This document shows positions 47,607 to 56,049 of a DNA stretch of 64,000 nt, in pieces; the first letter of the stretch is position 1; each line of letters opens with the position of its first letter. The DNA is from Agromyces sp. H17E-10 (lineage in GTDB: Bacteria; Actinomycetota; Actinomycetes; Actinomycetales; Microbacteriaceae). The position numbers and the translations under genes were made by a program. The stretch covers positions 3,906,001 through 3,970,000 of the forward strand of contig NZ_CP095042.1 in assembly GCF_022919715.1 (NCBI RefSeq), written 5' to 3'. The notes under the pieces are model-generated. The model was not told the DNA's origin. It searched no databases and saw only the letters and a program-made list of their open reading frames with translations.

Positions 47607-48466
47607 GCGTCGCGCAGATCGCACCGGGGGCGGTGCCCGCCGCGGCCCGTCGCGCGGCGAAGCGCGACTGGACCTTCGTCGTCGCGCTCGCCGTGCTCGC
47701 GGTCGTCGTCGTCATCGCGGTCGCCGGACCGTGGCTCGCGCCCTACGACCCGTACGAGCTCTACGTCGGCCCCGTGAACGGCGCGCCGAGCGTCGAGCAC
47801 CTCTTCGGCACCGACGACCTCGGCCGCGACATCCGCTCGCGGGTGCTCGTCGGCGCCGGGGCGAGCGTGTTCGCACCCGTCGTCGTGGTGCTGCTCTCGA
47901 CCCTCCTCGGCGTGGCGCTCGCGCTCGCCGCGGCGTGGTTCGGCGGGTGGGTGTCGGGCGGCATCGCACGACTCGTCGATGTCATCTTCGCGATCCCGGG
48001 CCTCGTGATCGCGGTGCTCGCGGTGACGCTGTTCGGCAAGGGGCTCGTCGCCCCCGTCGTCGCGCTCGCGATCGCCTACGTCCCCGTCGTCGCCCGGCTG
48101 ACCCGTACCACCGCCTCTCGCGAGCTCGGCAAGCCGTACATCGCGGCGCTCACGGTGCAGGGCGTGTCGAGCCTCGCCATCTGCTTCCGGCACCTCGTGC
48201 CGGCCATGATCCCGATCGTCGCCGCGCAGATGGCGGTGGGCTTCGGGTACGCGATGCTCGACCTCGCCGCGATCTCGTTCCTGGGCCTCGGGCAGCAACC
48301 GCCCGCGCCCGACTGGGGATCGATGATCTCGAGCGGCCAGGCGAGCATCCTCGCCGGCGCCCCCGAGCAGTCGGTCTTCCCGGCGATCCTCGTCGTCGTC
48401 ACCGTCCTCGCCGTTGGCATCGTCGGCGCGCGCGTCACAATCTGGGCCGAGGAGAAGGAACGATGA
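47603..48466 (+). CDS. Peptide-type ABC transporter permease (DppC type)
   Basis: A 287-residue membrane subunit. It has WLAPYDPYELYVG and HLFGTDDLGRDIRSR in the N-terminal domain, about six helices, and the coupling loop IAALTVQGVSSLAICFRHLVP. The ATG overlaps the previous stop as ATGA, and the stop overlaps the ATPase gene. Confidence 0.93.
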   Translation: MSVAQIAPGAVPAAARRAAKRDWTFVVALAVLAVVVVIAVAGPWLAPYDPYELYVGPVNGAPSVEHLFGTDDLGRDIRSRVLVGAGASVFAPVVVVLLSTLLGVALALAAAWFGGWVSGGIARLVDVIFAIPGLVIAVLAVTLFGKGLVAPVVALAIAYVPVVARLTRTTASRELGKPYIAALTVQGVSSLAICFRHLVPAMIPIVAAQMAVGFGYAMLDLAAISFLGLGQQPPAPDWGSMISSGQASILAGAPEQSVFPAILVVVTVLAVGIVGARVTIWAEEKER

Positions 48467-50148
48467 ACGCACCCGTGCTCGAGATCGAGGGCCTCGACGT
48501 GTTCGCGCCCGGCGCCGACGGGCCCCGTCAGCTCGTCTTCGGCAGCACGCTCGCGGTCGGCCGCGGCGAGGCGGTCGGCCTCGTCGGCGAATCCGGCTCG
48601 GGCAAGACCCTCACCGTGCGCGCCGTCGCCGGCCTCCTGCCCGACGGGTTCACGACGAGCGGCACGATCCGCATCGACGGGCGCGACCTGGGGGCGATGA
48701 GCGCCCGCGAGCTCCGCGACCTGCGCGCCCGCCGCCTCGGCATGGTGTTCCAGACGCCGCGGGCGCACCTGAACCCGCTCCGCACGATCGGCGACTTCAT
48801 GACCGAGGCGCTCGTGCACGTCGCCGACGTGAGGCCGGATGCCGCCGCGAAGCGCGCCATGGACCTCCTCGACGAGGTCGGCATCACCGATCCCGCCCGG
48901 CGCATGCGGCAGCATCCCGCCGAACTGTCGGGCGGCCTGCTGCAGCGCGTCATGATCGCCGCGACGCTCGCGATGGACCCCGACCTCCTGCTCGCCGACG
49001 AGATCACGACGGCGCTCGACGTGACGACGCAGGAGGAGGTCATGGCGGTCATCGCCGACCTGCGGGCCCACCGCGAGCTCTCGCTGCTGTTCATCACGCA
49101 CGACCTCGCGCTCGCCGGGGCCGTCTGCGACCGGGTGAACGTCATGCAGCACGGGCGCATCGTCGAGACGCTCCGCGCCGCGACCATGCGGCAGGACGCG
49201 CGGGACGACTACACGAGGGTGCTCATGTCGGCGTCGCTCGACGAGGCGCCCCCGATCGAGACGGATGCCCCTGCCGCGCGCCCGATCATGACGCTGGCGA
49301 ACCTCAGCAAGGCGTACCTGGTGCGCGGTGCGAACGGCCGCCGGGACACCCTCGTCGCCGTCGACGACGTCTCGATGGAGCTCGCGCCGGGCGGCTCCCT
49401 CGGCATCGTGGGCGAGTCGGGGTCGGGCAAGTCGACCACCGCGCGCCTGCTGCTCGGCCTCGAGCGCGCCGACGGCGGCACGATCACGGTCGACGGCGAG
49501 GACTGGAGCGTGCCCGCGCGCCGCGGCGCCGAACGGCGGCGCCGCGCGAAGATCGCGCAGATGGTCTTCCAGGACCCGTACCAGTCGCTCGACCGCCGCC
49601 AGACGGTGCGGCAGTGCCTCGTCGAGGCGGTGCGGGTGCACCGGCCGCGCGACGCGAAGGCCGCCGTCGACGCCCGCATCGCGGAGCTCATGTCGCAGGT
49701 TCGCCTCGACGCCGGGCTGCTCGACAGCCGGCCGCGCGCCCTCTCGGGCGGTCAGCGGCAGCGGGTCGCGATCGCCCGCGCGCTCGCGGCAGACCCCGTG
49801 CTGCTCGTGCTCGACGAGGCGGTATCGGCGCTCGACGTGACGACGCAGGTCGAGATCCTGACGCTCCTCGACTCGATCCGTCGCGAGACAGGCGTCGCGC
49901 TGCTCATGATCACGCACGACCTCACCGTCATCCGGCGGCTGTGCGACCAGGTCGTCGTCATGCGGCAGGGGCGCATCGAGGAGCGCGGCACCGCCGCGCA
50001 GATCCTCGACGAACCCTCGGCCGAGTACACCCGGCTGCTGCTCGACTCGATCCCGCGCGAGGGCTGGACGCCCAGACGGCGCAGACTGGGTCGTACGCAG
50101 TCCCTGCCGACCGTCACCCGATCGAGCGCCATGATCCCCGACGCCTGA
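48463..50148 (+). CDS. Peptide-type ABC transporter ATPase, two fused domains
   Basis: A 561-residue energy-coupling subunit with two nucleotide-binding domains. Walker A motifs are GESGSGKTL and GESGSGKST, the signatures LSGGLLQR and LSGGQRQR, and the Walker B ends DEITTALD and DEAVSALD. The first domain thus has Ile and Leu at places that usually hold Pro and Gln, but the catalytic Glu is kept in both. GGAGAAGGAACG precedes the ATG, which overlaps the permease stop. It completes the transporter. Confidence 0.93.
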   Translation: MNAPVLEIEGLDVFAPGADGPRQLVFGSTLAVGRGEAVGLVGESGSGKTLTVRAVAGLLPDGFTTSGTIRIDGRDLGAMSARELRDLRARRLGMVFQTPRAHLNPLRTIGDFMTEALVHVADVRPDAAAKRAMDLLDEVGITDPARRMRQHPAELSGGLLQRVMIAATLAMDPDLLLADEITTALDVTTQEEVMAVIADLRAHRELSLLFITHDLALAGAVCDRVNVMQHGRIVETLRAATMRQDARDDYTRVLMSASLDEAPPIETDAPAARPIMTLANLSKAYLVRGANGRRDTLVAVDDVSMELAPGGSLGIVGESGSGKSTTARLLLGLERADGGTITVDGEDWSVPARRGAERRRRAKIAQMVFQDPYQSLDRRQTVRQCLVEAVRVHRPRDAKAAVDARIAELMSQVRLDAGLLDSRPRALSGGQRQRVAIARALAADPVLLVLDEAVSALDVTTQVEILTLLDSIRRETGVALLMITHDLTVIRRLCDQVVVMRQGRIEERGTAAQILDEPSAEYTRLLLDSIPREGWTPRRRRLGRTQSLPTVTRSSAMIPDA

Positions 50149-50206
50149 CCCTGTCGACCGGATCGCCGATCAGGCTGTTTCGGCTCGTCTGAGGCGGGCT
50201 TCACTT

Positions 50207-50230
50207 GGGATGCCGCGGCGGAGGCATCCC
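50207..50230 (+). terminator. Hairpin between the ATPase and amidohydrolase genes
   Basis: GGGATGCC (50207-50214) and GGCATCCC (50223-50230) form a perfect 8 bp stem with an 8-base loop. No T-run follows. It may reduce transcription into the amidohydrolase gene rather than stop it. Confidence 0.45.
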
Positions 50231-50264
50231 CGACCCAGCACTTGCGGAGAGAATCGAGAACGAC

Positions 50265-51938
50265 ATGACTGAACTAGCCGACCTCGTCATCGTGAACGGC
50301 CGAGTCTTCGACGGCCGCGTGCGCACTGTGCACACCGCCGTCGCGGTCGCGACCGACCGCATCGTGCGCGTTGGTTCGGACGCACGCGTGCTCGAGCTCC
50401 GCGGCGACGCAACGCGCGTCGTCGACGCGGCCGGCGGGGTCATCCACCCCGGCTTCGTCGACGCGCACGTGCACGCGGCGTTCGCGGGGGTCGAGCGGCT
50501 GAGTCTCGATCTGACGCCCGCGACGAGCATCGAGCAGACGCTCGCACTCATCCGGGCCGCCGCCGAGGGCAGCGAAGCCGGCTGGATCACGGGCGGTGGC
50601 TGGAGCCACGAGCTCTTCCCGACGCCGACGCGTCACGAGCTCGACGCCATCGTGCCCGACCGACCCGTCGCACTGAGCGACGCGGGGCACCACACGCTGT
50701 GGGTCAACTCGCGGGCGCTCGAGCTCGCGGGCGTCGACCGCGACACCCCGCAGCCGCACAACGGGCGCATCCATCTCGACGCCGACGGCGACCCGACCGG
50801 CTACCTCAACGAGACCGCGGCCGAGCTGGTCGGGCGGGCGATCCCACGGGCCACCGACGACGAGGTGCTCGCCGGGTTGCTGAACGCGCAGGAGTACCTG
50901 TGGTCGATAGGCGTAACGGGGTGGCACGAGGCGATCCTCGGCGAGTACAACGGCAAGGGCGACTGCACACCCGCGTACCTACAGGGTATCGCCGACGGCG
51001 GGCTGCGCAGCGCGGTCTCTGGTGCGCTTTGGATCGCGCCCGGGCTACAGCTCGACGAGGTGCCCGCGCTCGTCGCTCGGTTCGTCGAGCTGCGCGAGCG
51101 GAATGCTCGTGCGGGATTCTCGACCTCGACCGCGAAGGTGATGATCGACGGTGTGCCGCACGGGGAGACGGCGGCGCTCCTCGAGCCGTACTGCAACCAC
51201 GGCGACGGATTCGCCGGCGAACTGCACTTCGACGAGGCGGTGATCCGGGCATTCGTCGCCCAGCTCGACGCCGCGGATTTCGCGCTGCACCTGCACATCA
51301 TGGGCGACCGCGGCATCCGGGTCGCGCTCGACGCGATCGAGGCGGCGCGCGCGGCGAACGGGCCGGTGCACGCGCAGGCACCGCGCCACCACATCGCGCA
51401 TCTCTCGATGGTGCAGCCCGAGGATGCCGCGCGGTTCGGCCCGCTCGGCATCACCGCGAACATCCAGGGCCTGTGGGCCGCTCCCGACCCGTACGTCGTG
51501 CCGATGATCGGCGAGGAGCGGATGCTCGCCGGCTACCCCTTCCGCGCGATGGCCGACGGCGGGGCGCAGCTCGCGATGGGCTCGGACTGGCCGGTGTCAC
51601 CTCCCGACCCGTGGCTCGCGATCCACGTGGTCGTGAACCGCTGGGCGCCGCCGCCTCCCGAGGCCCCCGCGCCGCCGATGCCCGAGGGTGCCGAGTCCGG
51701 CGCCCTGCCGCCGACCCTCGACGCGGAGCACCAGGCTCTCACGCTCGAGCAGGCGTTCGCGGCCTACACGTCGGGTTCGACCGAGCTCGTGCTCGGCCGC
51801 CCGGGCCGTGTGCGGGTCGGCGAGCGAGCCGACCTCGCGGTCGCCACGGGCGACCCGTTCGACCTGCCCGCCGAGGCGATCGTCTCTCTGCAGACGGCCG
51901 TCACCGTAGTCGGGGGCGAAATCGTGTACGAGCGGTGA
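50265..51938 (+). CDS. Amidohydrolase family 3 protein (YtcJ-like)
   Basis: A 557-residue metal-dependent hydrolase. The first metal motif is in GFVDAHVH (His68, His70), then HLHIMGDRG, HHIAHLSM and the Asp in MGSDWPVSPPDPW supply the other ligands. The flanking beta-sandwich is formed from both ends (DLVIVNGRVFDG and ERADLAVA). No signal peptide is seen. Family members act on amides, N-acyl compounds or cyclic imides, so it could take the product of the CocE-type enzyme. I chose ATG 50265 after GAGAGAATCGAGAA; the frame is open 60 bp further up. Confidence 0.9.
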   Translation: MTELADLVIVNGRVFDGRVRTVHTAVAVATDRIVRVGSDARVLELRGDATRVVDAAGGVIHPGFVDAHVHAAFAGVERLSLDLTPATSIEQTLALIRAAAEGSEAGWITGGGWSHELFPTPTRHELDAIVPDRPVALSDAGHHTLWVNSRALELAGVDRDTPQPHNGRIHLDADGDPTGYLNETAAELVGRAIPRATDDEVLAGLLNAQEYLWSIGVTGWHEAILGEYNGKGDCTPAYLQGIADGGLRSAVSGALWIAPGLQLDEVPALVARFVELRERNARAGFSTSTAKVMIDGVPHGETAALLEPYCNHGDGFAGELHFDEAVIRAFVAQLDAADFALHLHIMGDRGIRVALDAIEAARAANGPVHAQAPRHHIAHLSMVQPEDAARFGPLGITANIQGLWAAPDPYVVPMIGEERMLAGYPFRAMADGGAQLAMGSDWPVSPPDPWLAIHVVVNRWAPPPPEAPAPPMPEGAESGALPPTLDAEHQALTLEQAFAAYTSGSTELVLGRPGRVRVGERADLAVATGDPFDLPAEAIVSLQTAVTVVGGEIVYER

Positions 51939-51990
51939 GCCCGTATCGTGAGGGACAGATGACTCACCCAGAGCGTGGAAGGAGGATTTC

Positions 51991-52779
51991 GTGAGCGCGC
52001 GGACGACCATCACCCAAGTCGGCTTCGAGTCGATCGACGTCGTCGCGCCGCTGTGGGAGGCGCTGTTCGACCATCATCGCTCCATCGGCGCGGCCGGGTT
52101 CGCCGTCATTCCACGGGAGCGGACATGGGCGCTTCGCCGCGCCCACTACGAGCGTGTATTCGCGGGGGAGGCGAACCCCACCCTCTGGATCGCCCGGCGG
52201 GAATCCACGGCGATCGGGTACGCCGTAGCGTTCGACGAGTTCGTCGCCGGATCCGAGGGCAGGATGCTGGAGACGCTGAGCGTTGCTCCCGACGCGCGGG
52301 GGAGTGGCCTGGGAACACGACTGATGGCGGCGTTCGACGGCGAGGTGCGCCGACGCGGCCTCGTCGCCGCGCTCGACGTCATGAGTGGAAACGATCGAGC
52401 GAAGTCGCTCTACCTTCGGCAAGGATTCGAGCCGCACTCGGAGATCTGGATGCGATCAAGACCAGCCGCCGGGAAAGGAACTGAGCAGGCGCCTGCGAGC
52501 TTGTCGGAACTCGTTGCGCAGGCAGGACTCCAGTTGACGATCGTTCCAGGTCCTGACGACACTTGGCAGTCGTCCGATCGAATCGCAGTACTCATCACTT
52601 CAGCGATCGAGGCCGGTTCGAACCAACTTGCCACGCTCGAGGCGATCGATGCATTGCAGCGTGTCGGTTGCTGGACCATCCAGGTCGTGATGCCGGCGTC
52701 TCCCAGCGGGGTGTCGTTTCGAATGAGCTTGCGCGCCGCCGGGTTCGCGCCCTGTCTGGAGCGAATGGTCCGGCGTTGA
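51991..52779 (+). CDS. GNAT acetyltransferase with an unassigned C-terminal domain
   Basis: A 262-residue protein. Residues 1-155 are a GNAT domain, with LETLSVAPDARGSGLGTRLMAAF (acetyl-CoA loop) and MSGNDRAKSLYLRQGFEP. After a short Lys/Gly linker, about residues 165-262 form a second folded-looking part (LSELVAQAGLQLTIVPGPDD, LATLEAIDALQRVGCWTIQV, MSLRAAGFAPCLERMV) that I cannot assign. The start is GTG 51991 after GGAGGA. The C-terminal half has clearly weaker G/C bias than the neighbours. The acceptor is unknown; it is the last gene of the TetR-linked run. Confidence 0.82.
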   Translation: MSARTTITQVGFESIDVVAPLWEALFDHHRSIGAAGFAVIPRERTWALRRAHYERVFAGEANPTLWIARRESTAIGYAVAFDEFVAGSEGRMLETLSVAPDARGSGLGTRLMAAFDGEVRRRGLVAALDVMSGNDRAKSLYLRQGFEPHSEIWMRSRPAAGKGTEQAPASLSELVAQAGLQLTIVPGPDDTWQSSDRIAVLITSAIEAGSNQLATLEAIDALQRVGCWTIQVVMPASPSGVSFRMSLRAAGFAPCLERMVRR

Positions 52780-52837
52780 CGAAGCGATGCAGCCGTTGCC
52801 GTCGAGAGCCGCCTGCTCGCAACGAGATCGTGAACGC

Positions 52838-53557
52838 TCAGGCTCGGCGAAAGAGGTCGGCCTGGAAACGATAGGCGTCGCCCCGGTACGTGTTCGTGCC
52901 GAGGAGGATGGGAGTGCCGTCGGTCGAGTAAGCGACCTCTTCGCCGATGAGCACGGCGGCGCCCACGACCGTGTCGAGCAGCCGGGCCATCGACGCATCG
53001 GCGGTTGCGGCCATCACGCTGTACGCGCTCCGGTGGATGGCAATGCCGCAGCGCTCGCGAAGTGTTTCGTAGAGCGAGGCGTCGTCGAGTGGAGCATCGG
53101 CCAATTGGGGCGCTCGTTCCTCGGCCACGACGACGACATCGAAACACACCGGACGCCCATCGAGGCCGCGAAGCCGATCGATCTGAATCACGGGGGAGGT
53201 GGGCGCGACGCGGAGGGTGTCGGCTTCGGACAACGTGGCCGGGCGCACCTCTTGTCGGAGCACTCGCGCCGTCGGTCGCAGCCCTCGGGCGCGTGCCATC
53301 TCGGTGAACGACTGCAGGGTGCTCGGCGGCTCGCCGACCACATTCGCGGGAACGAACCAGCCGCGCTGCGCCGAGCGGGTGAGGCGGCCCTCGTCTTCAA
53401 GCGCGGCGAGCGCTGCGCGAAGCGTGACGCGGCTGACGCCCAAGCGTGCAGACAGCTCGCGTTCGCCGGGCAGCCTCGTTCCAGCGGCGTAGACGCCCTG
53501 GTCCAACTCCTGAGCGAGCTGGTCATAGGCCTGCGTGGCGGCGGCAGCGAGAGTCAC
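52838..53557 (-). CDS. GntR family regulator with UTRA domain (HutC/NagR type)
   Basis: A 239-residue repressor. The GntR winged helix is at about 5-68 (GTRLPGERELSARLGVSRVTLRAAL), and the UTRA effector domain fills the rest (VIQIDRLRGLDGRPVCFDVVVV ... RFQADLFRR). UTRA domains commonly bind sugar phosphates or amino acids. GTG 53557 was chosen over GTG 53575 because it lies exactly six bases after a TACCGT -10 box, giving a leaderless message. It diverges from the sugar importer operon, which it should control, and its ligand may be a sugar phosphate made by that operon. Confidence 0.87.
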   Translation of the reverse strand: MTLAAAATQAYDQLAQELDQGVYAAGTRLPGERELSARLGVSRVTLRAALAALEDEGRLTRSAQRGWFVPANVVGEPPSTLQSFTEMARARGLRPTARVLRQEVRPATLSEADTLRVAPTSPVIQIDRLRGLDGRPVCFDVVVVAEERAPQLADAPLDDASLYETLRERCGIAIHRSAYSVMAATADASMARLLDTVVGAAVLIGEEVAYSTDGTPILLGTNTYRGDAYRFQADLFRRA

Positions 53558-53563
53558 GACGAC

Positions 53564-53591
53564 ACGGTACCACACGTCGAGACTGGTGCAA
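53564..53591 (-). promoter_or_regulatory. Leaderless promoter of the GntR/UTRA gene
   Basis: On the minus strand TTGCAC (53586-53591) and TACCGT (53564-53569) are 16 bp apart. The start GTG follows after six more bases. Confidence 0.55.
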
Positions 53592-53603
53592 GATTCTTGA
53601 GAA

Positions 53604-53631
53604 TTGGTTTACAACTGGAATAACTGGTTTA
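53604..53631. promoter_or_regulatory. Direct repeats in the regulator-importer intergenic region
   Basis: TTGGTTTA (53604-53611) and CTGGTTTA (53624-53631) repeat with a 20 bp period, two helical turns apart. AACTGG also occurs twice (53613-53618 and 53622-53627). The region is unusually A/T-rich and lies between the two divergent starts, so these are candidate regulator sites. They do not form the palindrome usual for HutC-type proteins. Confidence 0.5.
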
Positions 53632-53728
53632 TTCGTGGTAGCTTGCCCGTGACGGTCCCCCCGCCGTCCGGGCTGCTGCATCAGGCCTGTTGAGGTTTCT
53701 CGTCCCCACACACCACGACGGAGTGAAC

Positions 53729-55066
53729 ATGTACTCGAAGAAGACCCGCCTCGCGGCGGTCGCGATCGGCTCGATGGCGGCGCTCGCACTCACCGCGTGC
53801 GCCCCAGCGGCGAGCACACCCGGCCCGGCGGCGCCGACGTCGGTCTCCGATGACGTGGCCGCCGCCGGCGACGTCACGCTCAAGCTCTCGGACTTCTGGA
53901 CTTCGGCCGAGGAGGAGTGGATCGTTTCCCTCATCGACCAGTTCGAGGAGAAATACCCGAATGTCACCATCGACCGAACTCGTGAGGACTGGGGCCAGCT
54001 CACGAGCACGCTGAACCTGCAGCTCCAGGACGAGGGCGGGCCCGACATCGCATCCGCGAACAACGGCTGGTCGTCGCTCGGGACGCTCGCCAAGGCCGGC
54101 CTCGTGCTCAACCTCGACGCGTACGCCGACCTGTATGACTGGAACGACAGCGTGCCGACGACGATCGCACGGCAGAACCAGTTCACGACCGACTTCGCCA
54201 CGATCGGCGAAGGATCCTGGTTCGCCACGCCTCCCGCCCGCGCGTCCCTCATCGGCATCTACTACAACGCCGCCAAGCTCAAGGAACTCGGCATCGAGGC
54301 GCCGGCCACGCTCGATGAACTCGAGTCGGCAGCAGCCGCTGCGAAGGATGCCGGCGAGATCCCGTTCAGTTACAGCGGACTGGACGGTAACACCGCAGCG
54401 CTCCTCGGTCTGCAGTCGCTCTACGGCGCCGAAGCCGACATCAACGACTTCGTCTACGGCGACCCTGACGTCAAGGCGGAGGACACTGGACTCACCGACG
54501 CCGCGACGACCCTCGAGGACTGGAACCACAAGGGCTGGCTCACCCCTGACTTCGAGGGCATCGACTACCAGACCTCACTGGCCGACTTCCTCGACGGAGA
54601 CGGCGTCTTCCGCTTCGACTACACCGGTGCACTCGGCCTGAGCGGTGACCAGCTCGACCAGTTCGGATACATTCAGCTGCCCCAGGCAGCCGACGACACC
54701 ACCGTCGGCGTTGGCGCCGCCCCCGGCGCCATGGTGATCTCGGCGAAGGCCGAGCACCCCGACGTCGCCGCCGCGTTCCTGGACTTCCTCATGTCGGAGG
54801 ACGCGAGCCAGACTGCCGTCGACCTGGGCCTCGTCCCGATGCTCAACGAGGTCACCATCCCCGATGTGCTCAGCCAGAGCGGCGAAGCCGCGGCCACCGC
54901 GACGCTCGACGCCGATGACGGCTACGTTCCCTACTTCGACTGGGCGAGCCCCACGATGCTCGACATCCTGACGCAGAACACGCAGCTCCTGCTCGCAGGC
55001 AAGACCACGCCCGAAGACCTCACTGCCGCCGTCGACGCGGACCGCGACGCCTTCCTGGCGCAGTAA
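53729..55066 (+). CDS. Extracellular sugar-binding lipoprotein, family 1
   Basis: A 445-residue binding protein for a CUT1-type sugar importer. The signal peptide ends in lipobox LTAC (Cys23). Family-1 features are FEEKYPNVTIDRTREDWGQL, GIYYNAAKLKELGIEAPATLDEL and the C-terminal SEDASQTAVDLGLVPML. The ATG at 53729 follows GGAGTGAAC; an in-frame ATG 39 bp earlier would spoil the signal peptide. The ligand is probably an oligosaccharide or glycoside, judging from the glycosidases downstream. Confidence 0.93.
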   Translation: MYSKKTRLAAVAIGSMAALALTACAPAASTPGPAAPTSVSDDVAAAGDVTLKLSDFWTSAEEEWIVSLIDQFEEKYPNVTIDRTREDWGQLTSTLNLQLQDEGGPDIASANNGWSSLGTLAKAGLVLNLDAYADLYDWNDSVPTTIARQNQFTTDFATIGEGSWFATPPARASLIGIYYNAAKLKELGIEAPATLDELESAAAAAKDAGEIPFSYSGLDGNTAALLGLQSLYGAEADINDFVYGDPDVKAEDTGLTDAATTLEDWNHKGWLTPDFEGIDYQTSLADFLDGDGVFRFDYTGALGLSGDQLDQFGYIQLPQAADDTTVGVGAAPGAMVISAKAEHPDVAAAFLDFLMSEDASQTAVDLGLVPMLNEVTIPDVLSQSGEAAATATLDADDGYVPYFDWASPTMLDILTQNTQLLLAGKTTPEDLTAAVDADRDAFLAQ

Positions 55067-55075
55067 GCACCGACG

Positions 55076-56047
55076 ATGAGCATCACGCAGGTTGGGGCCG
55101 CCGCGACTTCGGTAGCGGACGGCGGCGGCCCCACCGCAACTCGGGCGATGCTGCTCCCGCGAAAGCGGCGCCGCGGCTCGCACGCGAACCGTAGGACGCG
55201 CCGGGTCGGACTGCTGTTCGCGGCGCCCGGGCTGCTGCTGTACGCGGCCGTCGTGCTCTGGCCGCTGCTGCAGTCACTGCAGTACTCGTTCTACAAGTGG
55301 GACGGGTTCAGCAGCGCCACCTGGGTGGGCTTCCAGAACTACGTGAACTTCTTCACCGATCCCGTGCTGCGTTCGACCTTGGGGAACGTGCTCGTCCTCC
55401 TCGTCTTCTTCGCGATTCTGCCGATCGCGCTCGGTCTGCTCTCGGCGGCGATGATCACGAGCTCGAACCGACGCGGAATGGCCGTGTTCCGGTGGATCTT
55501 CTTCCTGCCGCAGGTCCTGACGAGCGTGGTCATCGCGCTCATCTTCAAGCGCATGTACGCACCTGAAGGTCCGATCAACGAAGCCCTGCGCGCGGTCGGC
55601 CTCGGTGAACTCGCCCAGAACTGGCTCGGAGACTTCACCTGGGCGTTGCCCGCCGTCGGACTGATCGGAACCTGGGTGACGTTCGGCTTCTGCATGGTGC
55701 TGTTCATCGCCGGAGCGTCTTCGATCTCGCCGGAGTTGTACGAGGCCGCCCGCATGGACGGCGCCGGCCCCGTGCGCGAGTTCTTCGCGGTCACCCTCCC
55801 GGGGCTGCGCGGTCAGCTCGCCGTCGCCCTCACCCTGACGATCACCGCCGCGTTGCGCGCGTTCGACCTCATTTGGATCACGACTCGGGGTGGCCCGGGC
55901 ACGTCCACGCTGACGCCGGCGGTCGCGCTCTACAAGGCGGCCTTCGTCAACCCGAATGTCGGCCAAGCGGCCGCGATCGGAGTTGTCATGGCCATCCTCT
56001 GCCTCGTCATCGCTCTCGTGATCACCCGCATCTCGGAGAAGGAGTGA
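55076..56047 (+). CDS. Sugar ABC transporter permease (MalF type)
   Basis: A 323-residue membrane subunit. A basic cytoplasmic N-terminus is followed by six helices, and the coupling loop EAARMDGAGPVREFFAVTLP is the EAA motif. SFYKWDGFSSATWVGFQNYV is typical of CUT1 permeases. It starts 9 bp after the binding-protein stop and ends 2 bp before the next permease gene. Confidence 0.94.
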   Translation: MSITQVGAAATSVADGGGPTATRAMLLPRKRRRGSHANRRTRRVGLLFAAPGLLLYAAVVLWPLLQSLQYSFYKWDGFSSATWVGFQNYVNFFTDPVLRSTLGNVLVLLVFFAILPIALGLLSAAMITSSNRRGMAVFRWIFFLPQVLTSVVIALIFKRMYAPEGPINEALRAVGLGELAQNWLGDFTWALPAVGLIGTWVTFGFCMVLFIAGASSISPELYEAARMDGAGPVREFFAVTLPGLRGQLAVALTLTITAALRAFDLIWITTRGGPGTSTLTPAVALYKAAFVNPNVGQAAAIGVVMAILCLVIALVITRISEKE

Positions 56048-56049
56048 AC

